Shown one piece after another: positions 1 to 14,005 of a stretch of DNA of 64,000 nucleotides; within the stretch, counting starts at the first letter, position 1; each line of letters starts with the position of its first letter. The stretch lies in NCBI GenBank assembly GCA_020466095.1, contig CM035808.1:9455012-9519011 (forward strand), written 5' to 3'. Position numbers and translations under genes: made by a program. The notes under the pieces were generated by a model. That model was not told where the DNA came from. It worked only from the letters and a program-made list of their open reading frames with translations, and searched no databases. This DNA is from Chlorops oryzae (Eukaryota > Arthropoda > Insecta > Diptera > Chloropidae).

Positions 1-2218
1 TCTCGCATCGGGCTCTCGCAATGTTGGATTTTTGGCTTTATTCACAGTCCTTTTGATTTTCGAGCAGAACGAAAATTTCAAAAGAAAAATTGTTGAGTCA
101 ACACTATTTTGGGTTGATTTAAAAGGAAATATGTTTAATTACATTTCCTTTCGTTCGGTATAATTCTCATTTGGTTTATAAAATAGGACATATAAGATAT
201 TTATTCATCTTAGAACTTTTTAAGCATTGCGAAAGCAGTCACGACAATGGAGTGACGAAATCGGATGAATTGTGTCCGTCGTTAGATCAACAATTTGAAT
301 TTAAATCCATTTTTGAAAATTATCATGTCAATTCGACCTGAAATATGGTTGATTCAAAAGGAAGAATCTTTATTTTTTCCAACAAGAAAAATTGTTTAAA
401 TTAAAAATATTCCTTGTTGAAGCCATTTTGTATGTTTTTCCTTTTGATTTAACCAGTTTTCTGGTTGATTTTTTTCTCTGTGTAGACAGGCCATACTCCT
501 AATAAAATTGAAGTGAAAATCTTTAAAATTATTGTGGTTAGGCCCATGCAAAATATTTTCCCTCCAACAATTAGCCCAACCCAAAGAAATCCTGAAAGGA
601 TCTGTTATCAATATTTTTCCAATCTCTTCCCCAGCGGTGCCATTTACTAACTCTGAAATTTAAACGCTTCGGCCCTCAAGATGCATTGATGTGGTACTGC
701 TTTTCATGTTATTCGTGTCATTGAAGGTCACAACTTTTCTCCTTTGTGACACGCAATCCAAAAAAAAAAAACAAGTCTACAAAATGTTTAATTCAGATTT
801 TTCCTTGGAACTATGCAGATCAAACAAACTGGCTGCAATTTAAGGCAATCGTCAAATTGATACGCTTTATCGCAATAACCTTCCATCGCCTCCAGAAATC
901 AGTGTCGAAAAAACACAAAAATCTTGTCTTTCAATCAGCTCAAATCTTTACACCTCAAGGATCGCGCGCGGTAAGCGATGAGAGAAGTTTATGTGAATTC
1001 GTTTTTAATTAAACTCGGTATAAAGCTACTTTATTACATCTGTCAAGAAAATCAGTGTTCGTCGGTCTCTCGGTAGGCATCTTTGAAATTCAATTTCATG
1101 ATCTCATACCGTACCATGATCGCAACGGGTGACTTCAAGAGGCTTTTTGCGAGTCCGCTCATGACAACGCTTATTAAAAAAAAAAAAAAGGCAAGCCTTT
1201 GTCTTATGAACTTTACGATAAAAGATCTAAACTACTTTCGAAGCTAACTAGCAACAATTACACAACTAAGAGTAATAACAAATTGTCTGAACTACAGGCG
1301 TGATTAATTTGAATTGCAATTTACGTATTTATATCCATAGCCTCATAGATATATGGAGTAATTTGCACTAAAAAAAAAAATAAAAATAAAAATTATGTTA
1401 AAGTCAAAAACGAAATGCGATTGACTTTATTCTCTGAAAGTAGGTCACATTTAGACTTTGTTCGGCAAAACTAATACGAATATTAAAATTTTTAATTGCA
1501 TACTAGAATTGAATCAAGACAAATGGCTTTTTTCTCTTGGCATAAATATCAAACACGTCTAACTTTATTGGATCATTTACATGGCGAATGATTAATTATA
1601 AATAATCATTGAAATTGTTTTGTCAATGTTCAAATGTTTAATCGGTCCGGCGAACTTTGTCCTTCTTTTTTGTTTTTTTTTTTTTTTTTTTTTGGGTCTA
1701 AGCATTATTAAAGTAATCGTTCAATCAAGGGATTTAAGATCTTCAAGATGATTTTCTTGAATTACAAAAAATTTTTTCTTTGGTTTGACATTACTTTTTG
1801 AACGACCCAGGTAGGAAAGCAGCAGCAGCGAAGGCGGACTACCCAATTTACTTGGTAGTCCGAATACTGAGTAACATTTCGAGAATCCATCGCAGGCCAT
1901 TGGTCATACCTTCTCTTCACATTTAGAAGTGCTGCCAGGTTGAGGGATTTTTACCATTTTGATGCATTTATGGCATACTTTTTGCAATAATACAGAAGAA
2001 GGGTTTCTATTTTAGCTTTTTGTTTTGGAGTAACAATAAACTTTAGATGCATTTTTAAGTATTTTGTAGAAAATTTTCCCTCATGGATTTGAAGACTATA
2101 GCACAAAAATGGCGCAAATAGAAAAAGTGTGATGTCTTCTTTAGCAAAAATTTCAGATAAAAATTCTTTTGACATTTTAAGGTAAAACTATGCAAGTATC
2201 TATTAAAAATACACCCGA
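1..2218. other. AT-rich non-coding, no gene seen
   Basis: No open frame here resembles a known protein; the short frames lie in AT-rich DNA broken by A and T runs. The one local structure I can point to is a perfect 9-bp stem at 1835-1843 and 1854-1862 (CGGACTACC / GGTAGTCCG) with a 10-base loop. Confidence 0.6.
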
Positions 2219-2933
2219 TTTTAACCTCTTAGGCATTTGAGAATAAGGGGCTATCTCCAATTCTGTCAGATATGAAACTGAAATGAAAAAAAAAATTATT
2301 CAATTCTGAAGCGTTTTTATATGTGTACGCCCGTATCGCAAGGGCCCACATTGTCGATATGTAGTTAAGGGTAGTTGGCAATACAACACTAAATTATGGT
2401 CACAATGCCGCAGACCGGAGGTCTCTAAGTGGAAAATTCGATTTTTGAGAAATTTTTGAACTTATATTTTGAAAAATCAAAGTTCTGAGAAAAACGACTT
2501 TAATTATTCAGTAGTGAAATTTCGACTTATTTCAACATTGATTTTTGAGAAATAAAACGATTTTAATTTATAAAAAAAAGTTTGAATTATTTCACATTTT
2601 TTAATTTGGTTGTTCTAATTTCCTTTTTCTTCCCCGGAATCGTTTCTCAAGGCTGGCTGGTTGTTATTCTTCAAGGCTGGGTGGTTCTTTATATTTAACC
2701 TTAGAATTTCTTATGAAAAAGCAACGGAACCGAAAAAATCTTACGTCAGCTGATAGACCAGTGTTGCCACTACTTGAAAAGCCAAAAATCTCCTTTTTCA
2801 ATTTTTCGAAATTTTTTCGCAAAATTGGCTGTATCTCCTAAACTGTGATCGACAACCTGCGCCCTTTCGATACGGGCGTACACATATTAAGTTTTTCATT
2901 TCTGACAGAGCTGGAAATCGCGCCTAAAAGTTA
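2219..2933. mobile_element. Degenerate TIR element hosting a nested MITE
   Basis: The two ends are inverted relatives: a TTAAC..TTAGGC motif followed by a CTGTCAGA..TGAAA motif on the left, and the complement of both on the right. The arms are imperfect, so this looks old. The inner element 2322-2884 sits between them. No coding capacity is visible. Superfamily is uncertain; a TTAA-flanked origin is possible. Confidence 0.45.
2322..2884. mobile_element. TA-flanked MITE with TGTGTACGCCCGTATCG ends
   Basis: The left end TGTGTACGCCCGTATCG is matched by its exact complement at the right end, and TA lies on both sides (2320-2321 and 2885-2886). There is no transposase frame inside. Length and TA duplication fit a non-autonomous Tc1/mariner-type element, but the TIR sequence itself is not one I recognise. 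Confidence 0.7.
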
Positions 2934-3290
2934 ATGAAAAAATCGCTTTCAAAAAAATTGGATCTTCGAATTTCGACCTCTCTTGGATATCTAGAAGAAG
3001 TCAACAAAGTTTTTTTTCGAAACAATCATTCGTTCCGTGCAGAGAAACGTTTCTTATCTAGTATAGTCATCGATTTTCGAATGTCTCTATGGGATCCATG
3101 TGTGGAAAGTACATAAGGCAGTACTCACATCTTTTCGTGTAAAGGCGTGCTTTCTTTTTTCCAAAATTATCCGGAATGTGACAGAAATCGATATCGTCAA
3201 AAATTGATGATTTTGCAAATTTCATACAATACTCCAAAAACCGTCTCTACAGCATTTCTACTCAATTATTATATTTCGAAACTATACATA

Positions 3291-3524
3291 CAGTCTGTCA
3301 AGAAAGTGTTTTTACATGTCAAAAAAAGTTATATGTTCTATTTTTGTTGAGCCAAAATGTTAATATCGTTAGATGTTTGCTTAATTTTTTTTATTGATTT
3401 CACATAACTACATATTTTTCTAAAGAATCGTAAAAAAAATGTGCACATTCAAAGCAAAAAAAGGAGAAAAAAAAATAGAACATATAACATTTTTGACATG
3501 TAAAAACATTTTCTTGACAGACTG
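3291..3524. mobile_element. Foldback Tc1/mariner-type MITE
   Basis: Starts CAGTCTGTCAAGAAA and ends with the near-complement, with TA at 3289-3290 and 3525-3526. The inverted arms run for about 58 bp each, almost perfectly, around an AT-rich centre. The arm identity suggests a fairly recent insertion. No coding potential is visible. Confidence 0.8.
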
Positions 3525-3544
3525 TAAGTATATTCTTATCTTAA

Positions 3545-4273
3545 GGGGACCTTCTGGTCTAGAGCACGAAAATTTAGGGTATTTTCATGATTTTTTTTTT
3601 GGTATTAGGCCAAATAAAAAACGATTTTCTAAGTATGCAGGCTTATTATATTCTTTATTGACAAAAAATAAAAAATGTTGTTGTAATTTTTTTTTTTTTT
3701 TTTGTATTTTAAAAATGGCGTTGAAGTGGACCCTCTTTGAAAAAGTACCTCCGTGGTGTGAAAGATTTTGGCAGTTCTGGTAATCGGAAAAAAAAACAAA
3801 AATATGTTATTAATCAGAATGAATGCGGCTATGGCAGGAACTAGAATAAAAAAAATTTTTTTTTAATGACAAAATGGCGCAATTTTTTATTTCAACCATC
3901 AAAAACTCCCCTTTTTTTGACCATTTTTTTGATGAAAAAATATGAAGTTCTTGAAATAAAAATTCGATTCTAGTTCGGGCCATAGCCATTGATGTTATGA
4001 ATAACATATAAAAATTCCAGACAAATCGGTTCGATGGTTTTTTTGTTTTCATTCACACCAGGTCAAAACAAAGTAGTTTTGAGATAAACGCGTTCAAAGT
4101 TGCTTTGATTAAGCGCGCTGCCTGCTGTCTCTACCTACTAAAACGGCTGTAGCAAAACAAAAATTGTCAATATCTTCACGAAACTTTGCCAGCATATTCT
4201 TAAAAGTCTATTCTTCCGAAATATATAAAAAAAAAAAATCAATTTTCAAAAAATTCTAGACCAGAAGGTTCTC
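3545..4273. mobile_element. TTAA-flanked TIR element
   Basis: TTAA at 3541-3544 and 4274-4277 flanks inverted ends built on CCTTCTGGTCTAGA (GGGGACC on the left, GAGAACC on the reversed right). The interior is AT-rich without a convincing protein. The TTAA target suggests piggyBac-like mobilisation, though the GGG start differs from the usual CCC. Confidence 0.6.
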
Positions 4274-4277
4274 TTAA

Positions 4278-6750
4278 AAAGAGCAAGGGAAAACTAGGTT
4301 AAAACTAAATCGTCATGACCTTTTGACCACTTGGAAATTTAGACGGTATTAAAGATTATTTCTAGCACATCTCCGTATTTATCGGTTTGAATTCTACAAA
4401 CTCTCTAATCGATATTGGAATACTTCTTCAACCTTTCACGCCTTTAGAGCCTATACTCAGATACCCAGTAAATACTCTCACTTTAAAGGAAAGTAGTTAA
4501 AAAACTACCTACAACCTTGTAAGGTGAATTCACTATTCTGAAAATCCTTCAAAATATCTCAAAAAATTGCACACTTTCGAAGTCGGTGTCCTTGTTTGCC
4601 CTGAAAAGTGAGCTGCAATCTGATGTTCTGGCATTTACTATGCATAAAAAATTGACATGTTCATTTCTCTGGCGAAGTACCATCGGAAAGTCTGATGCAA
4701 CCCTGTTTAATATTTTAATACCTCGATTACTTGCCAACTCAGTGCAAGCGAGTTTTCGATTTTTCTTGCTCATATGTATTTCTTATGGACATTTTACTTA
4801 ATGCATTTTTCTTATGGGCATATCTTAATATGTATCTCTAAAAATTTAGGGCTCTAAAATTTTTTTTCTCTGCTTAGTGCCTTACTGCGGATTTTTATGC
4901 CACTGAATCGACCCTGGCATATATACCAGAAAATATTTTCAAGAGCATAAAGCATATCGAAGCAGTAAAAAAAAACATCAAAGAAGAGTGTCGAAGAAAT
5001 AAAATAAAATGAAGATCGACTTAGGAGGTTGAATTGAAGGTTGAAATCGATAAGATCAATATCGTATAAATCGTAGGTAAATAGTCCAAAACTTTCCTAT
5101 GAAAGCGATTTTTTTCTTTTTACTTTTAATTTCTGCTGTTTCAATCCATTCCATAAACAATAAATTTTTCGACATTTTATTAGTGCAAACAAAAAAGTTT
5201 CTATATCTCTATAGAGATATATTAATATTTTTTATTAATGAATATGCATACGGCCGTAAGTGGGGCTGGGTGTGTACAATGTGCATGTATACTTTTTTTT
5301 TTTTGCAGCATGGCAAAATCTAAATCACCTTAATCTGATTTGAGGCGCATGCAACTTCTCGCTGGTGTCATTTTGCAATCATTTTGACTGAAATTGCTAC
5401 TGCACAGACGCGTCGAACGCGACAAACGAACAAGTTGGCTCAAGTTGAATCAAAATGAAAATGAAAATGCAAAGAAAAATGAAAATGAAAATTTGTAAAT
5501 AATTTTTGATGCATGTAATGCAAGCTGCTCACTGGCAGACGGACGGACGGACGGTGGGGGAATAGACAGACAGACAAGCTCTTGGCTCTATATATCTCAA
5601 TGCACAATGGCCGACTTAGTATGCCTGCCGTTGGCAATTTTCTTTAAGCACATTGTAAAAAACCGTAATTTTGTTGTATTAGTTATTGGCACTTGCCCAA
5701 CCAGCACCCAGCCCCATTATCAACGGTACGAGAAAACCGAATTTCAGCCAGCAATCAGCGGAAAAACGAGCATAACCCAAGAGTTGTTATCCTTGTAGTT
5801 CAGCTGCTTAATACCGATTCAGCTTCTACTTTCAACTTTTTAGCTGCAATTAGCGACAAAATGCAATGAAACCGAATCGAAGGTAAAACAAAAAAATATA
5901 CATATATATAAAGCTAAACGTTTTATTTGTATTAAAAACGAAAATTAATCAACGTTTACCAAATATAATTCATAGTCAAAACTCTTTTGGTACGAAAAAG
6001 TTCAAGAAGTCAATCGCCATGGATGGAATGGTGGCCGTAGTCATGGCAATTTCCGGTATGGACGGTTTAGCACGTTTACGCGCATTTCGAAATGCCATTT
6101 TGAATCTTTGGTCCAATGTGTGTTTAATTATCATCTCAACGGCATCAAAGTTTATTTCTTTTGAATTATGAACACACAATAATTGGGTTAATTACTCATT
6201 AATGGATGTTCGAAAAAAAAAAAGAAAGCAAAAAATTTTTCGAAGGAAGAAGGCTTGAGAAAATGCTCAGTATTCAATCACAAAACTTCGGAGTTTCAAA
6301 TAAAATTTAAATTGAAAATTCATGAATATCATAATTCGTTATTTTATTTGTTTCACTCAGCATTTTTTTTTTTTTTAATTCACCTCTTAAGCAACTGCCT
6401 TAAGCATGTCATTCGCGCTCGAACTCGTTTTCGTTTTCAAAAATAAATGGCCAGTCTGCGACAATTTTTCGCTCACTGACCTTAATCAATACCGGAATCA
6501 ATTGCTTTTTGCTGGTTATCTTTTTTCCAAATGCATTATTTATAGTGTTCGAAAAATAGTTTTAAATGTGTACATACATTGATCTATAGTCATATGTTCT
6601 TAATATTATGTTATACCCAGCTGGACTCTTTTTCGAGTCGCCTTTCTGATTAAATAATCATATATGCGGTTGTTTTCAAATCAGAAATAATACTTTTGTT
6701 AAGAGAAAATGGAAATATGGAATATGGTCCTATTTATATCATTTGTGAGT
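4278..6750. other. Non-coding with simple repeats
   Basis: No gene recognised. Simple sequence includes a GAAAAT-type run near 5452-5492, a GGAC run near 5540-5553 and several poly-A/T tracts. The open frames are short and AT-driven. Confidence 0.6.
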
Positions 6751-7350
6751 CGCCTACCAATAGCTTACAAAGTATACAAGATTGTAGCGAACTGCCTACC
6801 AATAGCTTACAAAGTATACAAGATTGTAGGCGAACTGCCTACCAATAGCTTACAAAGTATACAAGATTGTAGGCGAACTGCTACAAACTTACAAGTATCA
6901 GATTGAGCAACTGCTACCATAGCTTACAAAGTATACAAGATTGTAGGCGAACTGCCTACCAATAGCTTACAAAGTATACAAGATTGTAGGCGAACTGCCT
7001 ACCAATAGCTTACAAAGTATACAAGATTGTAGGCGAACTGCCTACCAATAGCTTACAAAGTATACGAGATTGTAGGCGAACTGCCTACCAATAGCTTACA
7101 AAGTATACAAGATTGTAGGCGAACTGCCTACCAATAGCTTACAAAGTATACAGGATTGTAGGCGAACTGCCTACCAATAGCTTACTTTATGTGGTGGTGG
7201 TAGGCGTTCACTCTTTACAAACGGCCACGCTCGAAAAAAAGTATACTAAGATGATATATGAGGTCGTATGCATTACCGCCTACCGACCAACAAAATGTGT
7301 AACGGTTCATGTTTCTGTAGGCAGCATTTTGGCCGTTGGCATCATTTTCA
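6751..7350. repeat. Minisatellite-bearing dispersed element, copy 1
   Basis: About nine to ten copies of a 43-bp unit (core TACCAATAGCTTACAAAG, then TATACAAGATTGTAGGCGA) occupy 6751-7185. One degraded unit lies at 6878-6922. A unique 3' segment follows, from CTTTATGTGGTGG to about 7350. The same core plus the same 3' segment recurs at 46567 and 50826, so this is a dispersed element rather than a local array. The layout resembles Helitron/Helentron-type (DINE-1-like) non-autonomous elements that carry internal tandem repeats; that class assignment is inference. Confidence 0.75.
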
Positions 7351-10300
7351 AGTCTCTTACGACTCATATTTGATATCGTTTTCCAGTTTCCTTTTCCGAG
7401 GTATGTACTATATTATAATCGTTTGCTTTGCCAAAAAATTGATTGATAAATGAATAAAAAATTTTCTATTTATATTTCCAATTATATTTTTCTATGTTTA
7501 CGGTTCGGCTTTTATTTCAATTTTGATTCCTGTGTGGCATTAAACTGGACTTTATTTTCGTGTTTGTCTGTGCTACTCCATTTTTGAGTAGTTTTATTTT
7601 TTACTTTCCCGCAAATGTGCTACAGAAGCAATATCCAAAACTTCGTAACGTAATTCATGCTAATATCCTAGTTACTTTTGTTCCGTGGCTTTTTTATGAG
7701 TTAATTTCCACCATTAATAGTAATCGGTATTTTCTGAAATAGGCTTTCTATTTCTTAAGATTAAAATCAGTTATTCGAACTTTTTCCTTCCTTTTCTACT
7801 TCTATTTCTATTTCTATTTTATATAAAATTCTTGTGTCGCGGTGTTTGTTACCATGGCCCTTCGAAACGGTTAAACCCTTTTTAATGAAATTTTTTTGTG
7901 CATATCGTTTAGGTCTGAGAATCAACCAAAATCTGGTTTTCATGTCCCTAAAGCTCAATATTTGTTCCCATGGAGTAATTTTTAGTTTTCTTACCCGACG
8001 TATGAGCAATGTTATTTGAAAAAAAAAACAAATTACGTATACGGCACATTAGTTTCTTCTGAGGCGGCACGAAGTTCGCCGGATCAGCTAGTGTTTCTGA
8101 GTGTAATATTCGGAAGTATATTTCTCACCGAATTGAGGATGAATTAGAATACTTCTGTGGCTAATATTCTAGAGCACACTCACTTTTATCAAGAAAAATA
8201 TATTTCTAGAAAGAAAATCTGAAGTCTCACTTGGTAAAACAGCCACTAGGAAAAGTTCGAATTCGAACAACCACCCCATGAGCTCTGCAGGGCATGATAA
8301 TGATGATGCCTGATAATAAATATAATGAGTTAATCAAGTGTACTGTACTGCATGAATTTGTTCGCATTTAACATGCAAAATATTTGCAATTAAAACCAAT
8401 AATAATAATAATAACAATAATTCTTACTATAACCTTAAAACACCAACCTATTTCCCCTTGCGTTGGTCATCTTCATATCGCGTGCTATTTAATTATTCTC
8501 ATTGTTTAAAATAAAATTCATTATTTTTTTCCACAAAATAAAACAGTGAACACGCTCATGAATGAACAGTAGCCGTATGTGACACTTCCACTTTGAAGGG
8601 CTCGATTTCCATCGAAAATCTTGCGAGCTTTGTTCATTTTGGGAAGGTTTCACTGTGCCATAGCTTTGAATAATTATTAATAATTATAATTAATAAAAAT
8701 AAATGAAAATAAATTTAAAACAAATTAATATAAAAAATATAAAAAATAAATATTATAAATTGAAAATGCATTTTAATTGTTTTAAGAAAATAAAAATCAA
8801 ATAAAACAAGCTCTCACGAACATCATGAATTAATGTAATGAATTCAGAATACGTCAAATTAATAAGTAAACTTGTAAATTCCGATTTATCACAGAACAAA
8901 TTCCGAATATTTCAAACAAAGAATTCAAACAAAGTCCAAAATCATCGGCCACTGTTTACCGTAACCGAAGCTACCAACCAAACGACTAAGCAAAGAAGAT
9001 TTTATTGTAAATATTTTGAGTGGAATGCGGAAGATCAGAGATTTTCATTGAAAATCGATTAAAATCGTTTATGATGTAACAAATTTCATATGATGACCTA
9101 AGCAGATTCACCAAAGGCCATAGGATTTTTTGGAAGAAATCCTTAAAATAATCATTATGAATGCTTCTTCTGATTTTATGAATCTCATTTTCCCTGCAGA
9201 TGCAAATGCTGTTATCTTTTCATCTGACACTGGAGATCCATACTCGCTGCAATAAGGAAGTGTGTTTCATATCTTTATGAAAAGATTATTGTAAAAAAAA
9301 AAAAATCATTGAGGAGTGGAAAGCTTTTTTTTTTTTTATTCCAAAAGCCAATGTTACATCTTTTTAGTTGTCGTGACAAACGTAAGCGGAAAACTGGTCC
9401 TGGGCATTCGAGTACGAAATGTAATGGTTGTAGCTTCCTTTCAACATACACTCAAAATGATTGGTGTGTTAAGTTTAGAGAGTTCTCTAAAATAAGCCAC
9501 ATGCCAACACATATCATTAAAGAATAAAATTTTTCAACTTCTCCGATTCGGGCCACTCCCAAAACCCCTTCATCTTTAAAAAGGCGAATAAAACGAAGTC
9601 AACACAAAAAAAAATTTTCAAATATTTCTTGTGAAAAATCATGAAGGCCCACTCATCTAAAATGATAAGTTACTTAAAAGCAACTCAAAAAACCAATTGT
9701 AGCTCCACTTATCCTCAAGACAAGGAGCATGTTGAAAAGAAGTAAAAAAAAAAACATTAATTTTGGTCGAAACCGTGTCAGCAGTGTCAATCGAAACTGG
9801 ACACAAAAGAGCCTTTTACTTTGCCCACTCACACAATTTAAACGAGCTTGAATATCTTGTCTCGCCCATTACGTTATCGGAACTGGTTTCCGACGCTATC
9901 AAAATTCAACTCAAAATCACTTTCAGTTTCATTTGAGCCAAGTTTGAAGCCTTCTCTTGGATCGGTATCTTTTTTTTTTATTCAAAAATATTTAGTAGGT
10001 ATTTCAGGTTTAAGCTTTAAAAGCAAAATTGCTCAATAAGCTTAGACTCTCTTAAATCTCAAGTTGTAATGCTCTTTGAGCACATTTTCTCGGAGGTGCA
10101 GGTGCTTCGAGTGACGCCTTTGAGATTGGTCTCGCTTGGCTTACGACTTTCGCACCTTGACTGGGCTTTCTGGCTCAACCGAAAAGTTTATTTTAATTTT
10201 TTTTTTATATTTTATTTTGTTTCACGGAGGCTCTAGGCCCAGGTAGGTAAGTGTGGTGAGGTAAGTTCAGCTTTGGCAAAAAGGCGGAGATGTTTCGAGC

Positions 10301-11359
10301 TTTAGTTAGTTGTTATGTGATAAAAATTCGTTAGTAATCAATTGCAAGTCCGACTGCCAAGACACACGGAAGAGTCAGAGCGCGTCGTTTGTGTTGTATT
10401 GTATTTTTTTTTTTTTGCTTTATTTCTCACACGCTTTTTCATTTCCAAAAAAAAAAAAAAAAAAAATACAAAAATCCGATGTGATTGTTTTAAATAAAGC
10501 TGTACTTTACTTAAAAATATATTCATACATATATAAGTTTATATATTTATTTATATATATTTGAGGAAGCCGCCATTATTGAGGACTTCGGTACACATCA
10601 TAATCATCATTTTATTAAATTTTTAATTTAATTTCGAAAATCATTTGAATTTCTTTGCTGCCGAAAACGCCAAAAACTTTGATCGTACGTGTTGCATACA
10701 ACGAATCTAATTTGGCTCAAACACTTCTTCTTCTTCTTTTTCTTCTTCGTTGTTTATCGATTTTGTTTTTTTGTTTTTGAACGTTTCACTTTTGTGTAAA
10801 ATCTATGGACTCAGTTTTCCCACCAAGTGCTGTGCTTGAATTCGTTATTGTCTTTTACTGTTATTACCATTCAATAAAATAACAATTTTTTAAATCGTGT
10901 GTTGTGCAAGAATCGATTTCGAAATCAATAAAAAAAAAAAATAAATAAATATATCGCAAACCAAAGCTACAAGAAAAAAAACAAAAACACGTAAAAGCAA
11001 ACATAAAACATCAAAATTGTGCAATAATAACAGAAAGAAAATTTACGGCAACTATTAAATCCGTAAAGCAATCAAAAGAAAAACGTACACATTCGATCGA
11101 AAATGTCTGAGTGAGTCTCTTTGCACTTCGGCTATTTGAAATGCGGTTACAAAGACCAGATCCAGACCCAACCCGGAAGAGAGTACATGGACGACATACT
11201 CGTATATATGCCGGCATATTTCCATAGAACTCATAAATATTCCAAGCCGCTTTTTTTGGCACATCAATGCGTGCAGCATATTCGCGATGAGGCAGAATGA
11301 GAGCTGAATTCTTAATCAAGACATCAAGACAATCAAGACTTCACTTTACCACCCTTACC
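7351..11359. other. AT-rich non-coding, no gene seen
   Basis: No recognisable protein or RNA gene. Simple repeats include TATTTC-type sequence around 7797-7820, an AAT run near 8398-8420 and a CTT-rich run near 10728-10750. The stretch 10070-10390 is less AT-rich than its surroundings and could hold an untranslated exon or promoter, but nothing in it can be proved. Confidence 0.5.
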
Positions 11360-11481
11360 CAGGGGCGGACTGGGGGTCAAAGGGCCCACTGGGCGTTTGG
11401 AAAATGGGGCCCCGTTACCTAAGAAAAAAAAACGCACTGGGGGCCCACCGGACATTTTCCCGGTTGCCCGGTCCGCCCCTG
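11360..11481. mobile_element. Short hAT MITE with perfect 8-bp TSD
   Basis: The element begins CAGGGGCGGACTGGG and ends with the complementary GTCCGCCCCTG. It is flanked on both sides by the identical 8-mer CCCTTACC (11352-11359 and 11482-11489). At 122 bp it is almost entirely inverted repeat and is GC-rich against an AT-rich background. CAG-starting TIRs with 8-bp duplications are the hAT superfamily hallmark. Confidence 0.9.
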
Positions 11482-13914
11482 CCCTTACCTCCCTTATGTG
11501 CTTATTTTGATGAAAATAATTCCAGACTTTATGCCTTTTTTCAAAGCCAGGTGAGTCCTCGAATTTCATAGATGGATTCAATCCGAAATCGATTGCAATT
11601 TTAATGAGTAGAGAGCAGAGTTTCCCCAGCTCCATTGGACCATATCAGGTTTATACAACTGACCCTTGTTTACCTCTGTTCGGGTGCTCCCACACCTTAG
11701 GAGGAGTAGCACAATTTCTTTGGTTGATTTTCCTTTTACACGGGCGGTTCTCTCCAGACCCAGTAACGCAATCGCAACCAATGATCGTTGGACGATCTTA
11801 ACGATGTTAGATTTTGCCTTAGGCTTAGCATGATGGTAAGATTGTCTGCATTTAACTAGTTCTCTTTAAGGGGCGTCTCACGCCAGGCAGAGAGAACCGT
11901 GGTTCATTTTTCTATACCCGGAAACCATGCACACTATTTTAATATCGAACCTATTTGAAACAGTAATGAAAAAGTTTCTCCTTAGGGCCGGAAACCCGTT
12001 GAGCCTCTGAAGTAAATAACATCGACTTTCTTCAAATCTACTCTCAAAACACATGTGAGAGAATAAGGGATTCCAAAGTCAACTATTAGGAGAAAAGACT
12101 ACTTAGGTATACCAATACCCCATACCGTCATGTCATCAATAGTTGACCCATTAATAGACCTCCTCAGTTTTCCTAGAAATACACTCGATTCAACGAAATG
12201 GAATGCGGCGATAATCATATATTAAATAAGTGTCTATATAATTTTAATAGCCTTAACAGTTTCTTCTAAAACTATTTCGTATTTAATGCGATTTTATTCC
12301 TCGTTTATTTAAAATATTCGCATTAATCGTTTCGATCGCTGCACATTTTTCAAATGACAAAGCAATGATTTAAAGTGGGGCTAGGCAAGAGCGGCATTCA
12401 TAAATATGTATCTACTTAGTTAGATAAAATGCCTTAGACTAATTTATACGGCTTACATGGCACTCCTTTCGTTATTCTATTGACATTGCTTAGAAATTGA
12501 ACTTTCATCAGTTTGCATACAATATTTGATCAAAGATTTTTCAATGCAAAATCGAAAATAAACTTGAAAATATTTTTACATTTTTTTTTTCATTCAATTT
12601 TTAATTATTTATTTTTTGTATTTTTCAGTTTAATTTGAGTAGAGGAAATTTTCCCGACTATCTCATTGTCTTATTGACTTTTCGAAACTTATCGAAATCG
12701 AATGATCGTTAACAGTTCCACTGAACGCATTAATTTCGATGTTACCTCATTGACAAAGTCGTCATTACGCCGATTGGCAGTACCCAATCGACGACTGCGC
12801 AGGCGCTCGCGTTTTTATGACGACGCCAAAGCAATTTGATTTGATTTTTTTCGGTCTTCTTTCGTCGTCTCCGTCTGCTCTTGTGCGTGTATTATTATGT
12901 CATCTGCAAATTGCTTACACGCCACTTACACTTTTTAGATCCACGCTACGTTTTTACACTTTTTCTCTTCCACCTGTCACGTCGCAACTTTGTCAATTCG
13001 TCTATGCGAAACGTCATTATTGCCGCGGGTTTCGACCACAAAAAAAAATGGGGGAAAAAAGAAGAAAAGCATTTAACTTTTGTCTTGGCAATACAAAACA
13101 ATTGCCATTGAGCCCGTTAACTCTTCAGCCATCGGGCTTAAGCACAAAACTTCGAGAGTTGCGTCGTCGACTCACTCTGATGTGACACATTTTGCCGGGG
13201 TTTGCCCGCTTTTTCTTCATCTCGGTTTTGAGCTAATTTTCAAAGCCATCTCATGCGCAAGCGTTTTGAGATATTTATGATATACGTACATATATCCATA
13301 AAATTTTGGGGTTTCATGGCTTAATATTAATAGGCACACGCATTTATTTTTTAAGGCATATATTATCGAACATGACGGCTTGAGTGTTCCTGAATCGATT
13401 ATTTGGATCATTTTGTTATTAAGGGCTGAGATGAACGAACTGTCAAGCTATGAATCCCATTATGAATAGGGCCATTTGAAGGCTGATGGTCTGTGGCAAT
13501 TTTTTTTATAGGCACCACTTGATCATTTTTTTTTTCGATTTCGTAAAAATAGGGATCAGTTTTTATTCTTTCGGAAAGCCTACTCAGCCCTCCATGCCAT
13601 GAACTTTTAATCGTCTGTTATAAAACCATTCCAAGTCAGTCTTGAGCTGCGCGGAAAATTTTAACCTTTTAGGCTCAGAGTCTCCAAACTTTTTGAAGGT
13701 TAAAACTTTCAAATGATAGTCTTCAGGAGAAAATTTTTGAAAAGTTCGACGATAGCAAATATTTTTGCTTGAGTTAATCTGGCATAAATACTAAAATAAA
13801 GAAAGGTTTTAAAAGCTCTTAAGTCGAGTTGAAGACTACGAATTTTGCATAGAGTAATAAAAATCCTACTTAAAGGATGAAAAAATGTTCAAATACGATC
13901 CACCTTTTTTACTT
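11482..13914. other. Non-coding, no gene seen
   Basis: The open frames here, including a 122-residue one at 12817-13185, show no recognisable domain, no start context and overlapping frames on both strands. Nothing else structured was found. Confidence 0.5.
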
Positions 13915-14005
13915 CTGAGCCTTGTTATTGGTCGGCTTCCGTGGCGTAATTTGGTTGAGATGCCAACTTATGATACGAGAGGCTCTTGGTTCAACTCTCA
14001 GCTTG
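13915..14005 (+). repeat. tRNA-derived SINE head
   Basis: An A-box-like TGGCGTAATTTGG is followed about 50 bases later by a B-box-like TTGGTTCAACTCTC, the RNA polymerase III internal promoter arrangement of a tRNA. The flanks do not pair as an acceptor stem, so this looks like a SINE head or tRNA pseudogene rather than a working tRNA. Confidence 0.5.

Noticed and set aside
12817..13185. 122-residue plus-strand open frame
   Set aside because: Several overlapping frames cover the same bases and none resembles a protein family.
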